Source: Hofstenia miamia (taxonomy: Eukaryota > Xenacoelomorpha > Acoela). Taken from it: a stretch of 64,000 nt of DNA. A program made the translations under genes and the position numbers. The stretch's first letter is position 1. Every line of letters begins with the position of its first letter. Shown here piece by piece: positions 1 through 12,040 of the stretch. Below the pieces are notes generated by a model. It did no database searches and was not told the origin of the DNA. It saw only the letters and a program-made list of their open reading frames with translations. Location of the stretch: NCBI GenBank assembly GCA_004352715.1, contig SCFE01000073.1:1547934-1611933 (forward strand), given 5' to 3'.

Positions 1-2015
1 TGCTATTGCCTTATGCTGTACCGGCACATTTTGTAGCGCTTCCAAAAATTAAGAAGACCCATATTACCTTTCCCGGGATTCACCTATTTCCCTTGTCTAA
101 ATAAGTGTTTAAATTTTCCCTTGAACTTCACTATTGTCATCAATGTTGTCTACATTTAAGCGATTTCTAATAACAAAGTAATTAAAGTTTAGGAAAAGTA
201 AGGTTTAAGAAAAGTGACATCTGGGCAGGATGCAGGCTGAGATCCTTTAATGTATATTAGAGTAAGCAAGTCTTCTTAGAAAATGTGTTTTAGAGAAAAT
301 CTTCTGGTCTAAAAATGTTAACCCTAACAGACCAGCGCCGGTCTGACTGATGCCAGTAGAACCGACGGTTGCAATTGTTAGTATTCTGATAACCACAAAG
401 GGCTTGAAACTCAATAAGTTGCAGAAAGTAGACCATATTTATAAATATTTGTCTATGTGGAATTATCTACTGTATATATTATACATGTAGTAATAATAAC
501 AGCAACACATATTACAAGTCAACAGTGTTAATGAATACAACAAGTTATGAGAGTAGATGCATATGTAAGTATTAATACATGTACATGAGTAAATTTATGA
601 AAATTTGAAAATTCTGAACTTTTTGAATTGTATCTTATTTTTTCTGAATGTCATATTATTTTTTCTGACTTTGCTCTCAATTAGATCTATTGCAACAAAC
701 GAAATAAATAATTTTCATTTTTGTGGAATCTTGCATTTATATATAGCGGATTTCCAAATTCCATAGCTAAGCGTAGCATTCTCTGCCTTTCAGATAAAGC
801 ATGTGTTATTATTGCCAGTCTTAGAAATTGTATGATGGTTGTGGACATATAATTTTTTTGTATATGGGTCATATACGACCATATAACCCGTTGGGTACAT
901 TGCTACTAAATTAGTACTATTGATTTTTATATTTGAAAAATATAATACTAAGCAATTAGTAGACTTGATTGCCAAAGCATTAGAAAAAACAAAATTGAAA
1001 AATTTTTGTGGTATTTAAATTTGACAGACAAGGATCATCCTTCTATTAGAATAATAGAATATTAGAAACTTAAACTGACTTTTAGAAGAGTATATGATAC
1101 TAATGTAAATCTTAAAATGTAAATATTATTTTTCAACACATATATTTATCAATTATTTGACATTTATTGCATTTGGGTTGAACTTAGGCTGAAATGTTGA
1201 GTAACAGTAATTTATTTTCTAAATATATACACATTTGTTTTAATTTATTATCCACCTAATGCACAGTTATGAAAATATACCTTAGAATGTTATTTTTCTC
1301 TTCAATAACGTTGGATTAATAACAATAGTAGTTAGTTCAGAAAACGGAAAGAACGGAAGATGTGCAAGAAAAGCGAAATCGAATAAATTTTTCGAAAACT
1401 GCCTCGCATTGTCTTTTAGGAATGCTATAAATTTAAGAAAATATTACTATATAATCGGGAAACAAAGAAAAGTTACTAAAAAACAGTAGCCGATGTAATG
1501 AACAACAAATAATAATAACTACAATGCGACATCCCTAGCTTGAAAACTCGAAAAATTTGAAAAGTGCTTGAATTAATCTTAATTCTTTGATTTCTTTTAA
1601 ATCTCTTGGAAATATTATAAGAGAAATTTTTACGTGGATTCTTGCAAGGATCTTGAAAATTTCGTAAAAAATTATTATGTCCGTGTTTCTCTTGCAAAGA
1701 TATTTAAATATTTTTTAGAGTAAATTATTACAGTATCACTTAAATATATTTGTATTGGTTATATTTATAATAAAACCCAAAATAGTCATAACACTCATCA
1801 GCTGACAGTAGCCTACTGTAATAAAATTGTTTCAGTTTATGTTTATACTGAAATTTTATCATTATTATCTTTCTAATGTTTCTTCAATTTAAAACAATGC
1901 CTTGTGAAAAGCATTTTTTCTATTTCGATTTTTTTTCAAATTACACTACAACCAAATTTAACTTTTTTTTGTTTCTTGAATAATTTATGTTATTTCTTAC
2001 TAAATCTATTGTGAG
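1..2015. other. AT-rich stretch without a recognisable gene
   Basis: Both strands carry only short open frames (up to 73 codons) with low-complexity composition. I saw no family motif, RNA gene or clear repeat boundary. It is probably intergenic or intronic. Confidence 0.5.
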
Positions 2016-2019
2016 TTGT

Positions 2020-2560
2020 GTGAGGGTCATGTCTCTTCAATGACCAACAGTAGTCATCAATCATATGAGGATTCCATTTCCCTTGGTATCTTTTCTCCAT
2101 TGTGCTGATTTCCTAATGAAATCTCTCCCCGTGCTGGTCGCTCACATCACCCAAGTTATCGGGGAAAAAATCAAGCTACGAATGGAGGAAATGTATTTGA
2201 GAGACATATTACAGCCAAGGTTTTTGTATTAGGCAAGAGATCATCAACAAGTTCTGCATAATTTGGCACTTTGCAGTTGCCGAGAATTTGGGAAACAACA
2301 TTTTGAAATGTTATCCAAGCAGGCAGCTCAATGTGATTCAATGTCTTCAAGGTTTCATCCAGAAGAACCAACAAATATCCCTTCCTTTAGTTTCGCTTCA
2401 TTTATTCGTGGGAATTTATTTTGTAAATAGTGAAATCCAGGTCGCATTCTATCCATTGCTTTGACAATATTTTTCATCAAGCCTAGCTTGATATGCAGTG
2501 GAGGCAAAGAATGTTCTGGGAGTTCACAAGTGGAGGGTACCTTACATTATTCTTCCCAGG
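2020..2560 (-). pseudogene. Fragment of a multicopy invertebrate gene family (HGERFH / MEKRYQGKW motifs)
   Basis: Minus-strand frames contain in order PPLHIKLGLMKN, then about 65 codons of clear frame (2171-2374, including LVLLDETLKTLNHIELPAW and VVSQILGNCKVPNYAELVDDLL), then DNLGDVSDQHGERFH, MEKRYQGKWNPHMIDDYCW and a basic tail. From memory this motif order (conserved HGERFHQD, MEKRYQGKW, DYCW) belongs to an uncharacterised protein family that occurs in very many copies in arthropod and other invertebrate genomes and behaves like mobile-element-linked sequence; its biochemical role is not known to me. A stop follows PPFVA near 2171, and a stop replaces the residue after HGERFH, so this copy is broken. 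No start or splice site is assigned. Confidence 0.55.
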
Positions 2561-2564
2561 AATC

Positions 2565-3635
2565 AGTTTTTATTAATTAGTAAATGTGAAGTATATATCC
2601 TCCCCATTGGATAGCTATTTATAGTCATGACAAAGACCTTTTATTTAGGGACTACGTTTTCTATTACAACAACAACACGGTTGTGTTTAGTTAAGATAAA
2701 TAGTTATTTTTGTCTCTTACTCAGCATATGATACAATTATACATACCAAAACGAAAATATTAAACATTAGTCAAAATCTATATATGTACCAAATACAACG
2801 GATATTCATATAGGTACTCACTGTAAACAAAAAATTAGACGTGATAGACAAAAATGGAGCTCAGATTGGTAATCAGCATGCTTGATTTAGTAAATTAAAA
2901 CCATATTTATATGAGAAACAAAAATTTTGTGTTCCAGTGATATTATAAATAAATATATTGAAATACCGAGGTAATTTATTCTAAGTACATCAACTAAAAA
3001 TTTTTCTACTCTTAAATTATTCAAAAAATTAATCAATTAAAAAATGAAATTTCAAATTTATGGGTACTCTCTCAATGATAAAATATTTCTGGTAAATCTA
3101 GATTTGTATGCACTTTGTCATAATTCGGAAATTGGCCTCCAGTATAAGTCAACTGATTAGGCTAGTAATATTTTGCAAACTATTTGTTAATGCTTTTAGT
3201 AGCATTTTTGATAACTTGAGACTATAATGTGCAAAGTTTCATGAATATGTAATATTGTATTTTTGAATTAATCTCTAAATTTCTTGTAAATTCTGTGAAA
3301 TTTTGGAAATTTTAATATTTTTAGCATTTCTAGGAAATTTCTTGCCCCTGTTGCAAGTTTTTTCAAAAAAAATTTAGAATCATACAAGAACTTTTTAAGA
3401 TTTTTTTATTTTCTTCAATTTGTTTGCGTTTACATCTACAAAGCTATGAATTGTGTTTTCACATTGCATCCAATTCAACGAGAATAAAAATTAAAATTAT
3501 ACATACATGAAACATTTTTTAATTTAATGCAGTTGAACTCCAATACTGCATAAACACAGCCAGCAATATTTAATATGTGAAATATATTTCTTTATAAATG
3601 GCTTATTATAACAAATTATAGCTATTTCAACCAGT
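2565..3635. other. No gene seen
   Basis: AT-rich sequence with frequent stops in all frames and no recognisable motif. Confidence 0.45.
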
Positions 3636-3639
3636 TATA

Positions 3640-3785
3640 GAGTGATCGACTTAATTCCACTCAAATCAATTGCGGTAGAGTATACATCGCGTATATCATG
3701 TAAACATTAAAATTTTCTGCGGGTATACGCTATAAGATCATATTAAGTGGAAGATATACGGCGTATACCTGCGGATGCCCTTGAC
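3640..3785. repeat. Small foldback sequence built on gcgggtatacgc / gcgtatacctgcgg
   Basis: Near 3718-3732 the sequence reads gcgggtatacgc, and near 3758-3773 it reads ggcgtatacctgcgg, an imperfect inverted repeat. Related tatac/gcgtat words occur at 3668-3700. The outer words ttccactc (about 3655) and aagtggaa (about 3746) are also inverted. This looks like a small MITE-type or hairpin repeat. I could not define target duplications. Confidence 0.4.
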
Positions 3786-4555
3786 TGCAGCCATGTTCAT
3801 ATTATGTTCGTATTACGTGCAATACTCCATGTCACGATTACAAGAATGCGCTAGCTAGAAATCGGAAAAAATTGCACATACTATAATGTTTTTTGCAATT
3901 TCCATTGATTTTGGTTTGACGCAGCTTTCATCTAACTAACATATATTAGGCAACTTTGACTCAATTTTCACAAAATGACTATCTATTTCTAATAATTTTG
4001 TCTAAACTCCTGACATATAGCATTTTCAATTTGGTATTTATCAGATAGTTGTATGTACTCTTAGCCAGTACTACCCTAAAAACCCAGCTCGATATGATCA
4101 ATGTATTCAAGGGTATAAAAAACAGTATCAAAAAGCTTGAAACCACGATTATTCTTGCCGAAGTCATGAACATAGTCGGCAGCACATCGCTCGAAATTAA
4201 TTGTCAACCATGTCAAAAGAGAACAGAAGCTCTGCTGGGCAAGAATTTACTAGCTCAACACAATAAAATTCGCAAGGAAGTTTGCAAGTAATGAACCTCA
4301 CCATGCTTATCTTGCTCCAAAAGAATATATTTATTTCCTTTACCATTAATAAACAGTATGTATGCGTATACTATCTACGGAGTATAGAGTACGTTTGGTT
4401 TGGCAATAAGTTTGAAATTCCTTTCAAAAATGCAAATATTGAGAATACTAGGGAATTTAAATGCATGAAAGTTTTATATTTATTATAACTATCAGATATA
4501 AGAATCTGGTATGAAATGGAGATTTTAAGTTGTAATTAGTAATCACTTAGAAGAA
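3786..4555. other. No confident gene; one 80-codon frame
   Basis: The plus frame 4049-4291 (80 codons) is soluble-looking and lysine-rich, containing NCQPCQKR. The overlapping minus frame 3979-4185 is strongly hydrophobic. I recognise neither, and neither has a supporting splice or promoter context. The mutual overlap suggests at most one could be coding. Confidence 0.3.
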
Positions 4556-4559
4556 ATCC

Positions 4560-5690
4560 CATGTACTTAATGGTACATTTTATTATTTGGATTTTTCATT
4601 TATTGAATTTTATATTTCTTTCCAATGTGTGTTTTAATACTGCTTTGAGTGTTTTGACATGCTTTTCTTTCATAGGAGTTGCAATACAAATGTCATCATG
4701 TATAGCTATGTCATTCTCAATATTTCCAAATTCTTTATTGATCATACTTTTCAACTTGTCAGATGCTGATGCCAATCCAAAAGGTAATCTGTTCCAGTAA
4801 TACCAACCGAAAGGACTATTAAATGTGCATAGTAAAGTTGATATTTTTGTGAGAGGAATGTGCCAGTGGCAATTGGATAATTCTATAACTGTAAAACATC
4901 ATTTTATATTTCATATCAATTCTCTAAGCCTGGTGTTAGATGGTGGATAATGGTATTCATGATTGATCTGCTGATTTAAAGTCTAATTGTCAAATGTTAG
5001 TCTTAAATCATATTTTGATTTCTCTACAACCACCATACTTCTGACCCATGACATTGATTTCTCTACTTTTGAGATACTCCCAGCTTATTGGAGCTCTTTT
5101 ATTTTGGTTTTCAGTCTAGGTATCAATGAAAGAATGTATCTTCTTGGTTTTGCAGATGGAACCAATGGTATCTCATATATATCTTCAACTCTGCCATAAC
5201 CAGAGAATACATCCTCATAATTTTTTATCAAATTTGATAAAATATCTCATATTGGCCCAGGTGTATTTTGCATACATATTGTTTCCAGGCCAAATTTAAA
5301 AAGAGCAGATATCAGTTGAAGTTTTGATTGAATGTATTTTATTGGGTCTGAGTTCTTAAACCAAACACCTAGTATTCCTGATTTCATCAATGTTTCCAGA
5401 CGTAGGATGGCTTTACTGTCTGTAGGTACAATGAAGAATTTTGCTAAGACTTTGAGCTGATTTCTTCTAATGATGATTGGCAATTTTGTTTCACAACTAA
5501 TTGGAATGGTTTGACTAAAATAACTAGTAAGCTTGCAATTTGCCTTTAATTCATTTTCTTTAGGAAGTTTTTGTGGTACTACATTACATTGAACTCCCCT
5601 ATCAACTTTGATACTAAGTGGATAATTTTGAATCAAAATTGTAGTTGTTATGACCTTTTTCTTAGGAGTTTTTAAATTAAGCAAATGAAT
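4560..5690 (-). mobile_element. Ty3/gypsy retrotransposon pol remnant (protease to reverse transcriptase)
   Basis: The minus frame 5684-5247 begins with a region typical of retroviral-type aspartic proteases: VDRGVQCNVVP occupies the place of the usual D-T/S-G-A active site, followed by a flap-like segment and an IIRRNQLKVLAKFFIVP stretch. Further downstream on the minus strand (about 5200-4560) broken frames show gypsy RT landmarks: the linker before RT, an LPFGLASASD block (usual LPFGLxxAP) and IHDDICIAT at the place of the YxDD catalytic box, followed by KEKHVKTLKAVLKH. The DTG to DRG change and several stops mean it is dead. No LTRs were found, so it is a fragment. It is not obviously the same family as the element at 41.8-47.2 kb, whose box is YIDD. 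Confidence 0.75.
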
Positions 5691-5699
5691 TGCACAACA

Positions 5700-8230
5700 T
5701 TCATATTTTGATTCACTTCCACTTGTTAAGCAATGTTAGTTGCTCTTTATAGATCCTCTAAATCACCAAGAAATCACCTTATAGAATTTTGCAAGCTGAA
5801 GAGCTTAAAATAATTTTTTTGCTGTCATTGATGATATTTGGAGAGAGCTCATGCACAAAATTGGCAATGGAATTCGCAAATTAAAGGTTTTTTGAAATTC
5901 CCAACATTAGAAGTTTATATAAATTTTTTAATAAAACTGAATTTTTAAATTTTTTATGTCATTTATTTGAAAATAAACTTTTTTTGAAAATTTTTTTTTC
6001 GTTTTTTCACACTAGTGATTTGAATTTTGATCAGAATTGTTTGAAATTTCAAGACAAAAATTTCACACTGCCATAAATTTGTTTAAAAAAAGTATTTTGA
6101 AAACCCAAGTTGCCCTTTAGATATTATACCTTAAACTTAGTAGGCTATAGCAAAAAAAATTTTAAGGATATCACAGTTTGCATTTTTAAGTAGAAAATTT
6201 TACTCAGATCAATATTGGCTGAGCTAGGGAGGCCAGAGCTGGGCAAATTTTTCAGAAAAGATATTTTCTTTAATAACTCTTGATATAATGAAGCTATGAA
6301 AAAGATTTTTACACCAAAATGCGCAGTTTTAAAAGGAGATTCTATTTTTTTAGTCATGTCCCAATATGGAAAGTTTTACAAATATCAACTAAAAAACATT
6401 TTTCTCAAAATTAAAAATTCAAAAATTGGAAATTTTTACTTTGAAATATTTGCAATCAACAAGAAATAACATTCAAAAACAATTTTCCAAAAATTTCCAG
6501 TTAATCATCCATAAAGGGAAATTTTCTTTTTTAGATATGAATATCATAGGATAGGTTAGTAATTTTTTAAGAATCATAGTGATTTTTTTGAAAAAAACTA
6601 TCTATAAAAGTGCATTTTGTTTTTAATTTTGTTAGTTTTTAACATTTTGTTTAGTAATATTTCATTTCATATTAGGATATTCCTATAAACTGGTGTTTTT
6701 TAAATTTATATTGTGGAGGATGAAAATCAATATTATGGATAAATCTTGAAAATTCATTTACATTTTACTCCATTTTATTAATATCTGTCATCCATTCTGT
6801 CAATTTCTTTGAGATTTTGCCATGGTTATTAAATATACTGGAATTTCTGGGTTTTTGATCATATAAATTTTTTAGAGCATTGACTACTACTTCTCAGTAA
6901 AGATTGATGTTTCTACATTGATTAAAGACTGGAAAATGTGTTTCTGGCATTCAATGAATTAAGTGTGAAAACTCAAATTTGCAGGATTTCTTTTAAAGCT
7001 GCTCTTTAACTATGGCCTAATATGAAAAACCAATGTCATATTTATATTCTACAGGTATCAAATTATTTAAATGTGTTAATCTTTAGTATTACAAGTCAAT
7101 CTAGAGGTTGCATTATGAAATTTTGTTGAATACATTGGTATTATTTTTATTGTTCCTTAGCTCTAAATAATTTGATATTTTTGTCAATCACTTCCAAAGT
7201 CAATTTTTTGTTGAAAATTGTGCATTCTACCTATTTTCAAACCTTCTGAATTTATTCACACTGTTAGATTTTTATTTGATCAATGTTTGTTCACAATTTA
7301 GTGAAATAATATGAATATTGATTGAAATTTGAAAAAACTGTAATTTTGTTAGATAGATTTCCAAATGGCTATTTCATTATTTTTTTAGCAATTATTTGCA
7401 CAGGTGTAGTTAAGATCAAAGTTTGTTTGTTTCTTTGTGTGTTTACAAGTTATTGTCTGTTTGCTTTAAATATAATATTAGCGTTTTTCATTTTTTTCCA
7501 TATTCAAATATTGTGCTAGTACATTCAACACAAAAGTTGAATGTGCAGGCTATGATATTTTGGGATTGATTTTCAATTTAAAGTAAATTATCAAAATCTA
7601 GTGTAAAAATATATAATATTTCTTAATCTCTTTTTTTACATTTCATACTATTTCAAAATTAGTTTTACTTTAAAAGTTTTCCTGAAAACCCTACATAAAA
7701 TATCCATAAGCACACATAGAATCAGTTTTTGAAGTATTTCATAGTGACTTGAAAATTTCTAAGTGCCATATTTTTTTCATTGAGAGTTATCCTTATAAGA
7801 CTATAATATTCATATAAAATTCAGCCAATATAGAGTGACCTCTGTTCTTATGTAAAATTTTTTGTGCCATAAATTTGGTTTGATATAAATTCCATAAGAT
7901 TATTTGGCATGGAAAGTTAAGATCAGTCATATTTAGAAAAGAAATTTAAAAAAGTTTTTTCAAACTACTAAAGGGAGCAATTGTGAAATTTATGTCACAT
8001 TCAATACTTTGTGGGACTTTTCTCATAATACAACTAAGAAAGCAACTAATGTTGCTATTTTAGCTGTGAAGATAAAGACATATATAATTGATTGCAATAC
8101 ATGCTGCAGTTCAAAAGTGAAATGAAAGTATATAGTTTTTTCAATTCAATAAATCAAAATGTTCTCAATGGAAAAAAGGCTCAAAAGGCAAGCTAAGCAA
8201 GGCTTTTGAGGATGTCTTTTAAATTACATA
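5700..8230. other. Long AT-rich gene-free stretch
   Basis: About 2.5 kb of A/T-rich sequence full of tttt/aaaa runs. The frames at 6145-6357 and 7322-7519 are hydrophobic low-complexity translations without family signatures. Nothing else seen. Confidence 0.5.
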
Positions 8231-8234
8231 GACC

Positions 8235-8545
8235 TCTTGATCACCAAGTTAAAGAATACATCAAAACCACCCCTCCAACTTGTAACCCTCTTTGAATTCC
8301 TCAATCTTTTCCCCATTGTTCATTCTCAAACCATCCCTATCCATACACTTACATCTACTCATAGTCACTGCTGCACACTTTCCTAATCCAAATTTCAATT
8401 CAAAATCTCTGCTTGCCTTCTCCAATGTCTCCACTTGCTCCTGCAACATCTTCCTTGAACTAGTATTAATCTTCAGTTTGTCCATGTAACATAGGTGACA
8501 CACTGCTCTGCCATTGTTTTCCAACTTATGCCCTATACCTGTCTA
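8235..8545 (-). pseudogene. LINE reverse transcriptase fragment with mutated catalytic box (YMDK)
   Basis: The minus frame 8524-8261 contains HLCYMDKLKINTSSRKML, then EQVETLEKASRDFELKFGLG, GKCAAVTMSR and DRDGLRM, then GYKLEG. This matches the RT palm segment of a LINE family common in invertebrates, in which the box is YMDDLK and the tail reads FGLxKCAV...EGYKYLG. Here the second catalytic Asp is Lys and one residue is missing in GYK(Y)LG, so it is inactive. It lies directly 3' (on the minus strand) of a C-terminal fragment of what is probably the same family, so the order is C-terminus then palm, the reverse of a single element. Confidence 0.75.
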
Positions 8546-8559
8546 CTTTAATCTTCTAT

Positions 8560-8950
8560 GATTTTATTATTATTTGATTACTTCTCACAGTTTCATGCTG
8601 ATATACAACTCAGCTCAAAGAGCTCACCAGTTCCCAGGGAGTATGAGAGCTTTCCTTAGGACTCTAGCAGCACCTAACAATACTGTCTTCTGTACTACCA
8701 CTTCTCCAAATATCTCTTATGTGTCCTACTCACTGCTCCAAGTGCTCCTATAACTACTGGTACTACTTCACCCTTCTTCAACTTCCACAGCCTTTCTATT
8801 TCTGCTGCCAACTCTCTATATCTGTCTATCTTCTTTTCTCCTTGCTTCCTAAATTACTGTTCTTTGGTACTGTTACATCTCTCACTGTTCCCAATCTTTT
8901 TTCTTTTTTAACCACTACTATGCCTAGCCTCCTTGCTTCTATCACCTTGC
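8560..8950 (-). pseudogene. LINE C-terminal fragment (VVVDKEKR...LGTARVLRK family)
   Basis: The minus strand mirrors the plus-strand fragment at 24,277-24,720: VIEARR, VVV-KEKRLGTV, IDRYRELA-EIERLWKLKK, VPVVIGALGAV, then QKTVLLGAARVLRKALILPGNW, ending with a short 3' UTR and AATAATAAT. Several single-base losses break the frame. These motifs belong to the C-terminus of a LINE often annotated as an uncharacterised or RT protein in cnidarian and molluscan genomes. It is probably a 3' end piece, 5'-truncated near 8950. Confidence 0.7.
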
Positions 8951-9003
8951 TTATTATTTTTATTATTACTATGATGATGATGATGATTATTATTATTATT
9001 TTG
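8950..9003. repeat. ATT/ATG trinucleotide microsatellite
   Basis: Runs of att and atgatgatgatgatg followed by attattattatt separate the minus-strand LINE fragment from the plus-strand LINE that starts just after it. Confidence 0.8.
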
Positions 9004-9039
9004 GGTTGAGGTCAAGCTTTTCAAAAAATCTGACATGCT

Positions 9040-9370
9040 AATTTTAATTAATTTAAGTTACTCTCCTCACAAATTGAATAGCAATGAGTTTATAGATTTC
9101 ATGATTGATTATGTACAAAGAGCTATAGCTAAGGATATAAATATTTTGCTATTAGGAGATTATAACATAAACTATTTGGTATAGCAGGAAACTAAGAATA
9201 TTGATTGTTTATGTAATGAACTGCAAGTACATTTAATTAATAGTTCTTAGTGCACCAGAGATGTTGCTTTAGTTGACTACTGCATTAAAAACTTACAACA
9301 GTTCAATTTGAAACATACATGTTTAATTTCTTCTCTGACCACAATCTTGAAATATATGTAACCAATGAGA
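9040..9370 (+). pseudogene. LINE endonuclease C-terminal part
   Basis: Interrupted plus frames read YSPHKLNSNEFIDF, then DINILLLGDYNINYL at about 9130-9180. The GDYNIN segment corresponds to the GDFNxD/N active-site block of the APE-type endonuclease of CR1-like LINEs. A further block, RDVALVDYCIKN (about 9252-9290), corresponds to the T-x-IDYI motif. The tail reads LISSLTTILKY, where the usual SDH has decayed. Stops at about 9182 and 9250 break it. Confidence 0.65.
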
Positions 9371-9493
9371 GTCACTTAGCTAGGGGTAGAAAGAAAGTTT
9401 ACTCCTGTAGCTATGATAAGCTTGATGACAGAAAATTTATAAACTATCTAAAAAATGTTCCATGGAATTTAGTCTACACAATGCATAACTCAA

Positions 9494-9946
9494 GTGATAT
9501 GTCAACTTAATAACTACCTCAATAACATTGCTCCATATAAGGCAAGGTATATCAAGCTTAATCACCCTAACAAGATTCTGAATCAGGAATTAAGAGCATT
9601 AAGTGTAGAAAAAAAGAAATCATGGGATTTGCTAAATAGACATTCATCTCAAATTAGTGTAAATAATTACAAAAGCATAAAGTCAAGGCTTCATAAATTG
9701 AAATACACAATAATGAGGAAACAGTCCAGACATTTCTATGAAAACCTTTCTACTTCAAAAAACAAATGGGCCTTTCTTAATAGATTTCTCAATAAAAATA
9801 AAATTACATGCAATATAAGGATCATTAACAATCCAAAGGAAATTGAAAATCATATGAATTTAGCTTTTAAGGACCTTGGTCTGAATAAAGATGAAAGTCA
9901 ATGTGAAATAAAGATTCAGAAATTAAAGCCCACATTCTCCTTTTAA
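9494..9946 (+). pseudogene. LINE ORF2 linker between endonuclease and RT
   Basis: A 150-codon open frame rich in Lys, Asn and Ser with NNYLNNIAPYKARYIKLNHP, KKKSWDLLNRHSS and NKWAFLNRFLNKNK. This is the usual pattern of the region between APE endonuclease and RT of CR1-like elements (hydrophobic-basic helices, then a W-x-x-[IL]N block). It has no function of its own in this broken copy. The first ATG is incidental. Confidence 0.65.
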
Positions 9947-10109
9947 TTTATTGAAGAAGCCAAATTAATTAGGGTAGTTAGCAATCTAGACAATAATACT
10001 TCAGGTGGCAGTAGCAGGATTCTGCTTTTCATTTTAAAGATATTTATACTTTACTTCTCAGAGTACTTAGTTTTTGCATTCAACTATTCTATTCACACCT
10101 CAACATATC

Positions 10110-10464
10110 CATTGAAATTAAAACTTCCTGAGAATACACCAATTTTAAAGAATGGAGACCCCACTAACTGCTTAAATTACAGGCCAATCACTATAACGAA
10201 CCCTATATCCAAAGTATTTGAAAGACTATAATGCAACCAGTTAAATTCCTACTTAAATATACATAGAATTTTATTGCCTACCCAATTTGGGTTTAGAGTA
10301 CTTCAGACACATTACTACAATTCACTGAAAGCACTTGTTTTTTCCTAAATAACAGCATATGTAGCAGTGTCACATTATTAGACCTAAGTAAGGCCTTTGA
10401 CAGTCTAGACTTTAACATATTCCTGTAGCATCTGCTACCAAACTCTAACTCACATTGATCAAAT
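10110..10464 (+). pseudogene. LINE RT N-terminal blocks (fingers) up to the catalytic A box
   Basis: Shows LKLPENTPILKNGD, NCLNYRPITITNPISKVFER (the NYRPIS block), a degraded QFGFR block (about 10,285) and LLDLSKAFDSLDFNIFL, the A box with the first catalytic Asp. Coding similarity ends at about 10,460, where unrelated sequence begins. It resumes at about 11,582. Confidence 0.75.
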
Positions 10465-11580
10465 CCTTTTGAATGTAATTCCATATTAAGTGTGGGTAGG
10501 GATGTACTTTTACTAACTGCTTTGATTTGTTAATACTTCTAGTTAACTTTAATTAACTGTATCATAATCAAACACTATTTAGGTGTGGACTGAATTCTGC
10601 AGTTTCCTTTGACTTGATCTTTGTATAAGGCCTTTAGCCAACTCCAATCTCCAAATCTTCCAATAAGTAGTCACCTTTGTTATTGATGGATTGTTTCCAA
10701 ATCTCAGCTCAATGAAGTAATTATGTGTTCCCTATCCTAACTCAGTGCAACCCTCAAGGCTGGATGTAACTGACTTAAACTCAATTTGTAATGTGTAATT
10801 TGCACTTGCAACCAGGCAGTGTCACTAGCTGCTTAATAAATATTTATTTAGCCATTATCAAAATTAACTGGCTTTAATTAGTTTAAATGATTAAATAGAT
10901 AATTACTTGCAGCTTCCTAAGCTACATTTAATTAGTACTACATGCTTGGTCTCATTATCAGTCTATTTATAGGTCACCTATGTAGTCTAGTTAATATAAT
11001 ATATAATAACCTACAATTTGTTATCCAACCATTTCTTTGATAGTTTTATTTTTGCATACATGTTAATGAAAGAATCAGTAGTCAGCTAAATTGAGAAAAA
11101 CTCCTAATCATACCCCTAACATAAATGCAGTTTCATGGCTTGGATCAAGGACCCTTGAATCACTCCCAATGTGTGTGCTTGCCACTACTAATGCATTGAC
11201 TATTTAGCTTGACATCATTTAATAATAAGCAAACCAAATTAAATCTAAAGATAAGATTTTCAAAGAATTTACTTCAACAGTTCTCCAAATAATTTCATGC
11301 TATTTATAGTTTCTAATCCAAAAGTACCTGTCAAATTTGAATTTCAAATCTTCTGCCAAGATAGCTGAAAATTAATGGAAGCCTTATTGCCCCCTTCATT
11401 TTGCCAAATTGTTTCAACAAGTAGTATTTGGTAAATGTTGTTTCTTAGTTGCATTGTACAAAATTTATGATGCTAAACATAAATTGATTTTAATTTAAAA
11501 TTAATATTCTTTTTAATCATCATTGAATTCGATGTTAATCTTCTCTGACTAATCTCTTTTACTTTGCAGCTTTAATTGTT
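10465..11580. other. About 1.1 kb unidentified sequence splitting the LINE RT
   Basis: RT homology stops after the A box and restarts in the next block (LDFKLEHFGLSADVRQL), so the intervening stretch was acquired after the LINE inserted. It is non-coding, with several ttaatta words, and I could not find clear terminal repeats or a duplicated target site. A non-autonomous transposon is the simplest explanation. Confidence 0.5.
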
Positions 11581-12040
11581 GGATTATGCTACATTAGATT
11601 TTAAATTAGAGCATTTTGGATTATCTGCAGATGTTAGGCAGTTAATCAGAAGTTTTTTACAAAACAGACTGCAGTGAGTAAAAGTAAACAACAAATTTTC
11701 AGACTACATTGAAATTAAAAAAGGTGTTCCCCAAGGAACTGTGCTTGGTCCATTTTTATTCAATTTGTATGTAAATGATGTTTGTTTAAGCAACAGGCAT
11801 CCAAGTCCAATCATTGCAAGTAAGCATCTGCAGACAAACATTGCACAAATTATGAATTACTTTAAACAAAACAAGCTGACAATGAACAAAAGTAAAACCC
11901 AGTTCATTTTATTTTCACCTAGAAATTGCAAAAACCTCACAACAGATATCAGTTTAAAAGTATCTGAAGACACTACACCCATCCAACAACCCAACTCAGT
12001 GAAATATCTAGGTGTGCAAGTAGGACTTAACCTTTAATGA
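11581..12040 (+). pseudogene. LINE RT palm with catalytic FADD segment deleted
   Basis: The frame shows LDFKLEHFGLSADVRQLIR, SFLQNRLQ, then VPQGTVLGPFLFNLYVNDV (about 11,725-11,780). The frame 11,741-12,037 then passes directly from SNRHPSPII to ASKHLQTNIAQIMNYFKQNK. The block that should contain the F/YADD catalytic Asp pair is missing at about 11,813-11,825 without loss of frame. NKLTMNKSKTQFILFSPRN and VKYLGVQV are the usual following blocks. Inactive. Confidence 0.8.

Noticed and set aside
8950-9003. Trinucleotide repeat considered as a CRISPR-like or satellite array
   Set aside because: It is a simple microsatellite with no spacers or longer unit.
8719-9009. Plus-strand 96-codon hydrophobic frame
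   Set aside because: It is the antisense of the LINE C-terminal fragment plus the ATT microsatellite.
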